From the NCBI RefSeq assembly GCF_023022965.1, contig NZ_CP095462.1:2894001-2958000 (forward strand): a stretch of DNA of 64,000 nucleotides. Direction: 5' to 3'. Under the pieces are notes generated by a model. It was not told where the DNA came from and searched no databases. It worked only from the letters and a program-made list of their open reading frames with translations. Source of the DNA: Ectobacillus sp. JY-23 (GTDB lineage: Bacteria; Bacillota; Bacilli; Bacillales; Bacillaceae_G). Each line of letters opens with the position of its first letter. Within the stretch, counting starts at the first letter, position 1. This document shows positions 25,169 to 34,043 of the stretch, piece by piece. A program made the position numbers and the translations under genes.

Positions 25169-28100
25169 ATGTACAAGAAATCCAAAATGTCGAAGGCCAT
25201 GGGGATTGCGTTGTCAGCAACTTTGTTGTTGTCTCCCACACTGAGCTCCCAAGCACAAATGTCCGCTTCATCACCAAAAAGCACAGATGAGCAGAAACAG
25301 CTAGATAACCAAAATGCTATACAAGAAGCCAAGATGACTTCTATCGCCAGCGGTGAAACGCGTACCATTACATTGCTGACGGGTGATGTCATTACTGTCA
25401 CAGGAATCGGGGACGGTAAAATCACAATTGATATCGAACCTGTAGATGGGGGAGAAGACCGGACACGAATTATGACAATCAATAACGAAACGTTCGTCAT
25501 TCCAGAAAAGGCGATGCCGTATGTGGCATCCGAGCAGTTGGATCAGGATTTATTCAATATAACAAAATTGCTAGAATACGGATATGACGATTCAAAGGTG
25601 AGCAGCGTTCCAATCATCGTGCAATACACAGCAGGAAAAGCGAGAGCTTTGGGTGCTGTACCGACGCCGCCTGCCGGATCTCAACAAACGCGTGTATTGG
25701 AAAGTATTCAGGGCGCCGCTCTTTCGACTGATAAGACAAAAGCGGGTGAATTTTGGAAAGCGCTAACAAAAAATTTGGATGTGAGATCCGTAAAAGCGAA
25801 AGCAGCTCCTCTCCAATTGGAGGCAGGAATCCAAAAAGTATGGTTGGACGGCAAGGTGGAAGCTAATCTGGATAAAAGTGTTCCGCAAGTAGGTGCCCCG
25901 ACCGCATGGGAAGTGGGATACGATGGAAAAGGAACAACGGTGGCGGTACTTGATACGGGTATTGATCAAGATCATCCTGATATCGCACCTCAGCTTGACG
26001 ACGCCGTCAATTTTGTACCGGGCGAGGACATCAATGATTATAACTCCCATGGTACGCATGTCGCTTCGACCGTATTAGGCACAGGTGCGGCCTCTGAAGG
26101 ACGCAATAAAGGTGTGGCACCGGGTGCACGCCTTGTAGTGGGAAAGGTACTAGCCAATAATGGAACTGGTCAAGATTCTTGGGTAATAGACGGAATGGAG
26201 TGGGCCGCAGATAAAGCGAAGATCGTCAATATGAGTCTAGGCTCATCAGAGGCAAGTGATGGAACAGACCCGATGTCACAGGCTGTGAATCGGTTGAGCG
26301 CTGAAAAAGGTACGCTTTTCGTCATTGCTGCAGGTAACAAAGGCGGTGACAGCATGATTGGTGCGCCCGGAGCCGCAGATGCTGCACTTACGGTCGGAGC
26401 TATTTCTAAAACAGATCAATTGGCTTCCTTTTCCTCCAGAGGTCCGCGTTTAAATGATTATGCAATCAAGCCAGATTTATCCGCGCCTGGTGTTGGAATC
26501 GTGGCGGCACGTTCCCAATATTCTTCAGGAAGTGGCGTGTATATGTCGAAGAACGGAACATCTATGGCAACGCCGCATGTAGCAGGAGCAGCTGCAATCG
26601 TGGCGCAAAAACACCCAGATTGGACGGGCGAACAAATCAAACAAGCGTTAATGAGCTCCACGAAGCAGTTACAAAATCTCAAACCGTATCAAATCGGAGC
26701 AGGGCGTTTGGACATCCCGGCTGCGCTTGGCGATATCCAGGCGACAGGATCTGTGTCCTTCGGCTTCTTTGATTGGCCGCATGCTGAAAACGAAGTAATC
26801 GAACGCACTGTGACATACACAAATGATAGTGATACAGATGTGACACTAGATTTAGTTCCTGTTTTTGCTAATGATAAAAACCAACCGGCACCGGAGGGTA
26901 TGTTAAAGGTGTCTGCTGACAAAATCACAGTTCCAGCAAAAGGAAGCGTATCCATCAAGATATCTGTCGATGCAGGCAAAGGCGCTTTAGGGACTAAATA
27001 CCAAGGACAGCTTTTCGCCAACGTCAACGGTAAGACAGTTGCCCATACCGCGATGGCGATGGTGAAGGAAGACGAACGCTACAACCTGAAGCTACAGGCG
27101 TTTGATCGTGATGGCTCTCCGAATTTGGCATACGCTTTGGTGTATAGTCCTGGTTGGGGAGAGCGTTTAGTGGAAGTTAACGGTTCCACAGAATTGCGTG
27201 TTCCTGTCGGTACATATTCCATCACATCCTTAATGGAGGTCGATACAAAGACGGATAATAAGGGAGTCGCTTTTGTCGGGGATCCAGAATTCGAGGTCAA
27301 GAAAGATAGTACACTTGATCTGGATGCACGTCAGGCTCGTGAGGTAAAGGCGGAGGCGCCTAAAAAGAATGAACCGTCTTTCAAAAGAATGGAATACTTC
27401 ATTAAAACTAGTAAAGGCCGTACCGGACAATTATGGCAGCTACCATCTACAGTGGACAAAATATATACGGTTCCTGTCCAGAAGATGGATGATGGTAACT
27501 TTGAACTCGCTGTACGTTGGCGCCTTATCAAGCCAACTCTAACAATTAAATTACAAGGCAAAGAGCTGGATGATCTCCCGCAGATAGGTGTGACGAACTT
27601 GGACGGTGAATACCGATTGCCTGTGGTATATGTCGGAAAAGGTGGGGCTACTGATTACGCTGGCTTGGATGCAAAAGGGAAGATTGCTGTTGTGGAGCGA
27701 AGCGATGAAGTAAGCACACAGCAGCGAGCGGCAGCTGCGATCGCTGCTGGTGTGAAGCTGTTGCTTGTAGTAAATGACAAGCCGCAGGAATTGCGGGAAA
27801 GCTATGTAGATGCAAACAGAAAAAGCGTTCCATTAGCAATCGCAGCTGTCAGCGGTACGGAAGGTGCATCTCTTGTGGAAGCCGCACGTTCAGGGAAGTT
27901 GATGCTGGATGTGGAAGCTGTACGAAATACCCCATATTTATATGATTTGGTGAAAGCTTATAACGACGTGATACCAGCAGGAAAAGAAGCGCTTTTATAC
28001 GCCCCTACAGAAGATGAACTGGCGAAAGTAGATAGCCGTTATTATTCTGATCGGCTGGCTTCTGGTGAAGAATGGCGTTTTGATTTCCGTCCGCATCGTT

Positions 28101-28954
28101 CTCTTGATAGAAAGTTAGATTTGGATGACATAGACCTACCGATGAAGCGGGAAGAATGGGTATCCGTAACGCCTGGATCGACATGGTATCAAAAAGCAAT
28201 GATTACAGATGATTTTTGGGAAGTGCGTGATAAACTCACAACATATAACCCAGGAGGGCGTTCAGAAAACCATTGGTTCGCACCTGTTGTTCGTCCAGCT
28301 TTTAGTGAAAGCTTCTACGCACCTTATCGAGAAGGGAATAATGTCCATCTTAATGTTCCAGCTTGGAGTGATGGTGGTATGCATGCGGGTTTCCTCGATC
28401 CGAGCACATTGGATGACACAGTGAAAAAGCTGTATCAGGGAGATACTTTGATCCATGAATCTAAAGGACAGGGGCTTGTGTCACCATTGGGTTATCCATT
28501 TCCAAGTGAACGAACACAATATCGCTTAGTGAGTGATTCAAAGCGTGATCCAGCACGTTGGCATACATCTGTCCAAACGCATACAGAGTGGAAGTTCTGG
28601 TCAGATTTTGAAAACAAGCGTGTAACATTACCTTTGCTTGCGCTACATTACGATATTAAAACAAGCTTAAGCGGAGACTCATTAGCGGGTGCTACTATGA
28701 AGCTAGGACTATCCGCAACGCATATTGCGGGTGCAAAAGGAGCAGGTAATATTGAAGGTGCAACACTTGAGGTTTCTTTTGACGAAGGGAAAACATGGAG
28801 CACCGAGCAGTTGAAGCGCAAAGACGGAAAGTGGGTTGCATATATTAAGCACCCGAAAAAGCACGGTGGCTCTGTATCACTTCGTGCAAGTGCATGGGAC
28901 GATGCTGGCAACAGCATTAAACAAGAAATTATTAAGGCGTATGGATTGCGGTAA
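25169..28954 (+). CDS. Large secreted subtilisin-like serine protease (S8)
   Basis: 1261 residues from the ATG at 25169, which follows AGGAGGGATGAT; upstream in-frame ATGs lack a site. Signal peptide MSKAMGIALSATLLLSPTLS. Propeptide-like region to about 235. Catalytic residues D262 (AVLDTGIDQDHPD), H294 (HGTHVAS) and S465 (NGTSMATPHVAG) are intact. C-terminal beta domains follow, with a PA-like region near 870-960 (VVYVGKGGATDYAGLDAKGK). It is exported and probably degrades protein. Close paralogue of the partial gene at 1-2927, in the opposite orientation. It ends in its own terminator. Confidence 0.95.
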   Translation: MYKKSKMSKAMGIALSATLLLSPTLSSQAQMSASSPKSTDEQKQLDNQNAIQEAKMTSIASGETRTITLLTGDVITVTGIGDGKITIDIEPVDGGEDRTRIMTINNETFVIPEKAMPYVASEQLDQDLFNITKLLEYGYDDSKVSSVPIIVQYTAGKARALGAVPTPPAGSQQTRVLESIQGAALSTDKTKAGEFWKALTKNLDVRSVKAKAAPLQLEAGIQKVWLDGKVEANLDKSVPQVGAPTAWEVGYDGKGTTVAVLDTGIDQDHPDIAPQLDDAVNFVPGEDINDYNSHGTHVASTVLGTGAASEGRNKGVAPGARLVVGKVLANNGTGQDSWVIDGMEWAADKAKIVNMSLGSSEASDGTDPMSQAVNRLSAEKGTLFVIAAGNKGGDSMIGAPGAADAALTVGAISKTDQLASFSSRGPRLNDYAIKPDLSAPGVGIVAARSQYSSGSGVYMSKNGTSMATPHVAGAAAIVAQKHPDWTGEQIKQALMSSTKQLQNLKPYQIGAGRLDIPAALGDIQATGSVSFGFFDWPHAENEVIERTVTYTNDSDTDVTLDLVPVFANDKNQPAPEGMLKVSADKITVPAKGSVSIKISVDAGKGALGTKYQGQLFANVNGKTVAHTAMAMVKEDERYNLKLQAFDRDGSPNLAYALVYSPGWGERLVEVNGSTELRVPVGTYSITSLMEVDTKTDNKGVAFVGDPEFEVKKDSTLDLDARQAREVKAEAPKKNEPSFKRMEYFIKTSKGRTGQLWQLPSTVDKIYTVPVQKMDDGNFELAVRWRLIKPTLTIKLQGKELDDLPQIGVTNLDGEYRLPVVYVGKGGATDYAGLDAKGKIAVVERSDEVSTQQRAAAAIAAGVKLLLVVNDKPQELRESYVDANRKSVPLAIAAVSGTEGASLVEAARSGKLMLDVEAVRNTPYLYDLVKAYNDVIPAGKEALLYAPTEDELAKVDSRYYSDRLASGEEWRFDFRPHRSLDRKLDLDDIDLPMKREEWVSVTPGSTWYQKAMITDDFWEVRDKLTTYNPGGRSENHWFAPVVRPAFSESFYAPYREGNNVHLNVPAWSDGGMHAGFLDPSTLDDTVKKLYQGDTLIHESKGQGLVSPLGYPFPSERTQYRLVSDSKRDPARWHTSVQTHTEWKFWSDFENKRVTLPLLALHYDIKTSLSGDSLAGATMKLGLSATHIAGAKGAGNIEGATLEVSFDEGKTWSTEQLKRKDGKWVAYIKHPKKHGGSVSLRASAWDDAGNSIKQEIIKAYGLR

Positions 28955-28966
28955 TAGTTAAGAGAC

Positions 28967-29012
28967 AAAAAAAGAACCCGTTCAACATATTAGATTGAAC
29001 AGGTTCTTTTTT
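28967..29012. terminator. Intrinsic terminator
   Basis: AAAAAAGAACCCGTTCAA / TTGAACAGGTTCTTTTTT stem flanked by A- and T-runs; usable in both directions. Confidence 0.85.
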
Positions 29013-29166
29013 GTTTTTGCAGTTGATACCCTATTTCTAACAATTCAGAAATGAATTGATTTATATCTCCTACGAGTATTCCACCATGTCCAGTACACAT
29101 CACATCCGCATCAAATCGTCGAATTTCCTCTAATCCGTTCAGGAAAGATTGTAATAAATAATCCAA
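28990..29166 (-). pseudogene. C-terminal fragment of a metallo-beta-lactamase-fold hydrolase
   Basis: A minus-strand frame of about 58 codons reads DYLLQSFLNGLEEIRRFDAD, VMCTGHGGILVGD and NQFISELLEIG. The CTGHGG segment with surrounding helices is typical of the last metal-ligand region of MBL-fold hydrolases. The N-terminal two thirds with HxHxDH are missing. A TTG with AGGTG upstream could start it, but the fold would be incomplete. A gene remnant is the best reading. Confidence 0.5.
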
Positions 29167-29250
29167 TTTTCACCTCTAACTATAGAAAAGTATTTATAAC
29201 TGCTAAAGCATAATTCTATGCTTTTATTAAAAAAGCCTTTTTATCTATAA

Positions 29251-29433
29251 GGCTCTGTTAAAGTGTGTTGTTGATTTCCGTTACGGGAGTTCGCTTTCCG
29301 CAGACGGTCAGGGAGCCTCCTCAGCGCTATGTGCCTGTGGGGTCTCCCTTTGAATCGCTTTTCCCGCAAGAGTCTCACCCCCTTCACTCCAATCAACAAG
29401 TGCAAATGATCAACAGTAGGCTTTAACACAGCC
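29251..29433 (-). repeat. MITE-like Bacillus interspersed repeat, full-length copy
   Basis: About 183 bp with imperfect inverted ends GGCTCTGTTAAAG and CTTTAACACAGCC. The interior GCGGGAAAAGCGA, GGGAGACCCCACAGGC and AGGAGGCTCCCTGACCGTC resembles the GC-rich stem-loop repeat common in many Bacillaceae genomes. It is the inverse-strand relative of the shorter copy at 13135-13251. Confidence 0.8.
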
Positions 29434-29480
29434 ATCTATAAAATAATGAAGAGATGGCGACATTCTTGTTTAAAAGTAGC

Positions 29481-30443
29481 TTAATATGCAGCGCCAATCC
29501 TATCAATTCGGTTTGTCCATATTCCTCCTGTATAGCCATCGGGCAAACGTTTTAAATCTGCCTTTGTGTCAAATCCCTCTGACCAATTTCCGCTTCCAGC
29601 CACAATAATGACGCGGGTGTTTGCTTCCTCCATGCGCTGTAGGAATTTATGTGGCCATCCCCATAGATAAGAGGTGTATTTTTCCGGAATATGTAGCTGT
29701 GTGTTTTTACATGAAGCTGGAATTTTTCCAGTCCAGCCTATGCCTTCGTATGATAACAGGCAACGCTTCAAGGTCGCTTTTGACATGACACGCAGTTCAG
29801 GTAACTGTTCCTGTAATATTTCAATTGGCTTATCTCCACCGTAAACAGTCAATGTTTTTAAGCGTTTGTCGGGCAAAGTAAATAAATACTGAGCCAACTG
29901 TATCCCTTCGGCCGGATCATCACTTTTGATGTGAATCAAAAACTCCTGCTCCGGAAATTGAGTTAACACTTCGTCTAAAGAGGGCATAAGTCCTACACCC
30001 TTGCCGCGAAACGGATGCGTTTTTCCGTTATCTGCTGTGTAGCCGTAGCCGATATCCAATTGCTTTAACTCATCCATTGTATAATCTGCCGGCAAGCCCG
30101 TAGCGTTTGTTCGGCAATCTAATGTCCAATCATGAAACACTGCAAATTGTCCATCTTTTGTTGGTCTGATATCAAATTCTACGACGTCAGCCCCTGCACG
30201 AAAAGCTGCTTCCATTGAAGGTATGGTATTTTCTAGATAAGGGTGCTCTGGTTTGAAGATTCTTTCTGCTGTACAAGTGTCTCCTGTAATGCCTTCCATA
30301 CTAAAGGTTTGACCAAGCCCTCGATGCGCAAGCAAAAGGGGTTCCCCACTTTTGTTTTTGCTTAATATAGAACTATTATTCATGAACATAAAGATAATTA
30401 ACAAAGAAAAAACAAGTCCTGCTTTTTTAAGTTTCACTTTCAT
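29481..30443 (-). CDS. Secreted glycerophosphodiester phosphodiesterase
   Basis: About 320 residues. N-terminal signal or anchor VKLKKAGLVFSLLIIFMFMN. GDPD catalytic motifs are LLAHRGLGQ (general acid/base His), ENTIPSMEAAF with VVEFDIRPTKDG, and AVFHDWTLDCRTN. The family hydrolyses glycerophosphodiesters to glycerol 3-phosphate and an alcohol, using a divalent metal, and serves phosphate or glycerol scavenging outside the cell. Several starts are possible: ATG 30443 lies only 2 bases after GGAGG, so the GTG at 30437 may be the true one; ATG 30458 is less likely. Confidence 0.9.
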   Translation of the reverse strand: MKVKLKKAGLVFSLLIIFMFMNNSSILSKNKSGEPLLLAHRGLGQTFSMEGITGDTCTAERIFKPEHPYLENTIPSMEAAFRAGADVVEFDIRPTKDGQFAVFHDWTLDCRTNATGLPADYTMDELKQLDIGYGYTADNGKTHPFRGKGVGLMPSLDEVLTQFPEQEFLIHIKSDDPAEGIQLAQYLFTLPDKRLKTLTVYGGDKPIEILQEQLPELRVMSKATLKRCLLSYEGIGWTGKIPASCKNTQLHIPEKYTSYLWGWPHKFLQRMEEANTRVIIVAGSGNWSEGFDTKADLKRLPDGYTGGIWTNRIDRIGAAY

Positions 30444-30700
30444 AACCTCCGTTATCATTGTAAGATTAAGAGTGTTTTTGTTTTATCATATCGCTTTTTC
30501 AAAATGACACAATGACGAAAAAGTGATAAATACATAATAAGTTTCTTAATTATATAAGTACGGATAGGAAAATCGCTGATGTATGGTCCAAGAGTAGACA
30601 TCTTGCGAGGTGTTCTGGCTCTTTTGTTTTGGTTCTGTCTATATGTCGGAAAACTACACGAGCTTATATACTGAGAAATGACAGGTTAGGAGCGTGCAAA

Positions 30701-31378
30701 ATGGATACATCCTCTTTTTTAATGGTAGAACGCGGAGTTCCTTTTGCAGAAGGAAACATGTTTTCGTTACAGCAGTCGTTACTGATACTGGGCAGGAGAG
30801 GAAGCGGATGGGAACCGGATATTTCCTTTCAAAATGTGTTTATTTCAAGACGACATGCCGCAATTTATTATAAGAATGGAAGCTACTGTATTAAAGATTT
30901 AGAAAGCAAGCACGGAACCTTTTTAAATGATACACAGCTGCTTCCTAACAAAGGAATTACATTGAAGCATAATGATAGAATTTCACTGGCAAGCGGTCAA
31001 ATTATTCTTTCCTTCATGTCGCAAAATATGGATGAGACACTAGAGCTAGCACCTATTAGGATACATGAAGAAAGCAGCTCTCAAGATCTAAGATTCAATG
31101 CCATCAAACAAGAAATCACTGTACAAAATGAAACCTATTCTTTTTCCGAGAAAGAGTACAAATGTTTAGAACTTTTACTGCAAAATAAAGACCAATTTGT
31201 GTCTAAAGAAGAACTAAAAAAATGGGTATGGTCAGAGCGGATTTATATAGAAGGAAGCTCAGATGTAAGTCCAGAAGAGTTGAATGCATTAATGTACCGC
31301 ATACGTAAAAAAACGAGTGGTGTGTTAATGATTGAGAATATTAGAGGCAAAGGATATATTGTGTCTGTAAATATGTGA
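30701..31378 (+). CDS. FHA domain-winged helix transcription regulator
   Basis: 225 residues from the ATG at 30701 with AGGAGC about 9 bases ahead. The N-terminal FHA domain (LLILGRRGSGWEPDISFQNV, FISRRHAAIYY, LESKHGTFLN) binds phosphothreonine peptides. The C-terminal domain (about 140-225, SFSEKEYKCLELLLQNKDQF and ENIRGKGYIVSV) is an OmpR-type winged helix. No receiver domain. This points to a regulator controlled through a Ser/Thr kinase partner, which is not in the window. Monocistronic. Confidence 0.88.
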   Translation: MDTSSFLMVERGVPFAEGNMFSLQQSLLILGRRGSGWEPDISFQNVFISRRHAAIYYKNGSYCIKDLESKHGTFLNDTQLLPNKGITLKHNDRISLASGQIILSFMSQNMDETLELAPIRIHEESSSQDLRFNAIKQEITVQNETYSFSEKEYKCLELLLQNKDQFVSKEELKKWVWSERIYIEGSSDVSPEELNALMYRIRKKTSGVLMIENIRGKGYIVSVNM

Positions 31379-31381
31379 AGA

Positions 31382-31409
31382 TAGGACTGCATGCCGCAGT
31401 CCTATTTTT
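31382..31409. terminator. Intrinsic terminator between convergent genes
   Basis: Stem TAGGACTGC / GCAGTCCTA followed by TTTTTATG; it abuts the stop of the minus-strand gene. Confidence 0.8.
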
Positions 31410-31959
31410 ATGTACCGAATACATCCTGCAAATGCTTATGTAAGTCGCTCATATACTTATCAATATCTGGATTAGCAACAACATCGTGACAAGAAAAGGT
31501 TTTAAGAGATTCCATCCCTACAAATTCGTGTGCTTTATGCAAAGACAACAAGCTTTCCTCTAACGATTTCCCTTCCATAAACTCGTTTACGTTTTCAAAT
31601 ACATGTTCAGGTGCATTCCATGTTGTTGAAAACATTACTTTTTTCCCTTGCATTAAACCACCTTTTCCATAAACATCTGAACCTGCAAAGAAGACACCAT
31701 ATGAATAAACGCGATCTATGTATGTCTTGAGTAGACCCGGTACGCTGAACCAGTAAATGGGGGTTTGATAAATAACTACATCTGCCCAAGTGAACTTTTT
31801 GTGTTCTTCCTCAATATCATAACCATTTTGAACTACAGTTGTTTGTATCTCATAAGTTCCTTTTAATGTTGCTACAATCGCATCAAAAATGGTTTTGTTC
31901 AATTTACCTGGTGCGAACTCATAATATTCATGTCCGTTGATAATTAATATGTTTTTCAT
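31408..31959 (-). CDS. MdaB-like NAD(P)H oxidoreductase (flavodoxin fold)
   Basis: 183 residues with the flavodoxin-like quinone reductase pattern: ILIINGHEYYEFAPGKLNKT at the N-terminus, then ADVVIYQTPIYWFSVPGLLK and TYIDRVYSYGVFF, as in MdaB/Kef-associated oxidoreductases. It binds FAD or FMN and probably reduces quinones by two electrons, protecting against oxidative stress. AAAGGAG site before the ATG. Single gene. Confidence 0.88.
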   Translation of the reverse strand: MKNILIINGHEYYEFAPGKLNKTIFDAIVATLKGTYEIQTTVVQNGYDIEEEHKKFTWADVVIYQTPIYWFSVPGLLKTYIDRVYSYGVFFAGSDVYGKGGLMQGKKVMFSTTWNAPEHVFENVNEFMEGKSLEESLLSLHKAHEFVGMESLKTFSCHDVVANPDIDKYMSDLHKHLQDVFGT

Positions 31960-32041
31960 TACACATTCTCCTTTATATAGTTGCTGTCACGTTTAATTTG
32001 TAGCAAAAAAGAGAACTTATACCATATAAAGCTAATGTATC

Positions 32042-32071
32042 TTGTCAATATATATGCGCATATACTATAAT
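32042..32071 (+). promoter_or_regulatory. Promoter of the ABC-F leader transcript
   Basis: TTGTCA, an 18-bp spacer and a perfect TATAAT. The start site would fall near 32078, giving a leader of about 235 bases. Confidence 0.7.
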
Positions 32072-32077
32072 GGGAGT

Positions 32078-32312
32078 AATTTCAAGAAAGGAAAAGGTGC
32101 TCGGGAAACATGGATAACTAATTTTATTTCAGCTACGCATACGTTACAGCTTTATAACGAATGACATGTACGCCAGAGATAGGATTAGTCTGCCCATTTT
32201 TCGAATACCTTTCCTTTAACGGATTTTTTTATTGGCCTTGCTATAGGCTTTTTTGTGGTATTCTAATGTACAAGGCAGACCTCCTCTCTAGGATTAGAAG
32301 GGGGGTTTTTTT
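32078..32312 (+). promoter_or_regulatory. Attenuator leader of the ABC-F gene
   Basis: The leader ends in a terminator whose stem ACCTCCTCTCT / AGAAGGGGGGT is followed by TTTTTTT directly ahead of the ATG at 32313; the gene's ribosome site GGGGGG is the 3' arm itself. A second small hairpin with a T-run (GGCCT..AGGC, TTTTTT) lies at about 32237-32260. Readthrough must therefore depend on an alternative fold. Ribosome-stalling attenuators of this shape are known for ABC-F genes such as vmlR; here it is inferred from structure. Confidence 0.7.
32110..32121 (+). CDS. Three-codon upstream ORF (MDN) in the ABC-F leader
   Basis: ATG GAT AAC TAA, preceded at 32087-32098 by AGGAAAAGGTG. A tiny translated frame near the start of an attenuator leader fits sensing of stalled ribosomes. 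Translation is not proven. Confidence 0.4.
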   Translation: MDN

Positions 32313-33932
32313 ATGTTCAACATGAAAATGACAGGATTAGAAAAATATATAAAAACGCGCTTATTATTCAAGCTTGCGGATACCATTACCGTAGAAAAGG
32401 GCGATCGTATTGGAATCGTCGGTGTGAACGGAGCCGGAAAATCAACACTCATGAGGGTGCTGGCTGGAGAAGAACAGCCGGATAAAGGAACGGTAGAACG
32501 AAGAGGTTCACTAGCTGTTATTCAGCAATTACATGAAACTCTGCAAGACATCAGCCCAGAAATGCAAAAGCGCTGGGGTGTTCCGACTGGCAGTGCACAA
32601 ATGAGCGGCGGTGAGCAAACGCGTGTGAAAATTGCGGCTGCCTTGGAAAAGCATGCAGATGTTTTATTAGCAGATGAACCGAGCAGTCATTTAGATCTTG
32701 CGGGAATTGAAGAGGTTGAAAAACAATTAAAAAACTTTCCAGGAAGCGTATTGCTAATATCCCATGACCGTTCTCTCTTGGATGCAGTTTGTACAAAGAT
32801 TTTAGAACTGGAGCATGGGGTATTAACCTTGTTCAAGGGTAACTATTCTACTTATCTCGCGCAAAAACAGCTGCTAGTTCAGCGGTCACAGCACGAGTTT
32901 GAGAACTATGAGCGAGAAAGAACGCATTTGGAGCGTGCTATCAATGCGAAGAAGGAACGAGCAAAAGGAAGTGCCTCTAAGCCTAAGAGGTTAAGTCACA
33001 GTGAGTCAAAATTAGGAAAAGCAGCAGCTGGTAGCCGACAAGCGAAAATGGAGAAGACAGTGAAAGCGTTGGAATCACGTCTGCATCAATTGGAAAAGAA
33101 AGAAAAGTCGCGTGAATTAGATCACGTGAAGTTTGATATACAAAACCATACACCAATGACGGGGAAATACGCGATTTCCTTTACCCGCGTGACAAAATCT
33201 GTTCCGGGCCGGATGCTATATCAATCTTTTTCAGGCATCATTCCGCCGGGAGCGAAGGTTGCGCTCGTTGGCGGCAATGGTACAGGAAAATCCACACTCC
33301 TCAATATGATTGTAAATGGAGAAGCTGGCATTTCGGTATCGGGCAGTGTGAAGATGGGTTACTTTCACCAAAGGCTTGAGATTTTACATCCTGATAAGAG
33401 TATTTTAGAAAATATTATGGAAGATACGAAGTATACGGAAACCTTTGCCCGAACAATATTAGCAAGGCTTTTGTTCAAGCGAGAAGACGTATACAAAACC
33501 GTATCGATTTTAAGCGGCGGGGAACGAGTCAAAGTCGCACTAACGAAGGTGTTGCTTGGTGATTATAATGTATTACTTCTCGATGAGCCGACGAACTATT
33601 TAGATATACAAACACAGGAAAGCTTAGAAGAAGTACTGCGAAACTACCCAGGTACAATCTTGTTTGCGACACACGACCGCAGCTTGATGAATGGAGTCTC
33701 CACGCATACGCTGACGATTGAAAAAGGTGGTACAGTAGCACTTGTAGAAGGAAACTACAACGCATATCTAGCGAGTAAGGAAGAAAAACAGCAGCCAGAT
33801 GAAGAAACCAAGCTTCTACTAGAGCGTGAGCTGAATGAAATTATCGGCAGACTGTCCATGCCAACCAAAAAAGATAATAAAGAAGAATTAGAAGCACGTT
33901 ATCAAGCGGTGTTAAAGAGATTAAAAGCATAA
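32313..33932 (+). CDS. ABC-F ribosomal protection protein, antibiotic-resistance type
   Basis: 539 residues, two ABC domains without membrane segments. Walker A GVNGAGKST and GGNGTGKST, signatures MSGGEQT and LSGGERV, Walker B VLLADEPSSHLD and VLLLDEPTNYLD. The basic interdomain linker (about 195-270: RERTHLERAINAKKERAKGS, then KAAAGSRQAKMEKTV) corresponds to the antibiotic-resistance domain that reaches the peptidyl transferase centre. Size and short C-terminus fit Vga/Msr/VmlR-type proteins, which displace macrolides, lincosamides, streptogramins or pleuromutilins. The attenuator leader supports drug-inducible expression. The drug spectrum cannot be read from sequence. Confidence 0.87.
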   Translation: MFNMKMTGLEKYIKTRLLFKLADTITVEKGDRIGIVGVNGAGKSTLMRVLAGEEQPDKGTVERRGSLAVIQQLHETLQDISPEMQKRWGVPTGSAQMSGGEQTRVKIAAALEKHADVLLADEPSSHLDLAGIEEVEKQLKNFPGSVLLISHDRSLLDAVCTKILELEHGVLTLFKGNYSTYLAQKQLLVQRSQHEFENYERERTHLERAINAKKERAKGSASKPKRLSHSESKLGKAAAGSRQAKMEKTVKALESRLHQLEKKEKSRELDHVKFDIQNHTPMTGKYAISFTRVTKSVPGRMLYQSFSGIIPPGAKVALVGGNGTGKSTLLNMIVNGEAGISVSGSVKMGYFHQRLEILHPDKSILENIMEDTKYTETFARTILARLLFKREDVYKTVSILSGGERVKVALTKVLLGDYNVLLLDEPTNYLDIQTQESLEEVLRNYPGTILFATHDRSLMNGVSTHTLTIEKGGTVALVEGNYNAYLASKEEKQQPDEETKLLLERELNEIIGRLSMPTKKDNKEELEARYQAVLKRLKA

Positions 33933-33933
33933 G

Positions 33934-33968
33934 AAACAGGCGCTCCGAACCAGGGAGCGTCTGTTTTG
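33934..33968 (+). terminator. Intrinsic terminator
   Basis: Stem AAACAGGCGCTCC / GGGAGCGTCTGTTTT. Confidence 0.8.
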
Positions 33969-34043
33969 TATCGGCAAAAAAGGAACTTGGTGAGTTTCAC
34001 AGATAATCTAGTCACTTCTTACTATGATATTTGGCGAGAAGCC

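Noticed and set aside
8446-28954. Three subtilases as one exported protease cluster
   Set aside because: They are far apart, differ in architecture and have separate promoters and terminators; only the two large ones are paralogous.
29241-29435. 64-codon frame over the MITE-like repeat
   Set aside because: It follows the repeat borders almost exactly and has no ribosome site; it is a by-product of the repeat.
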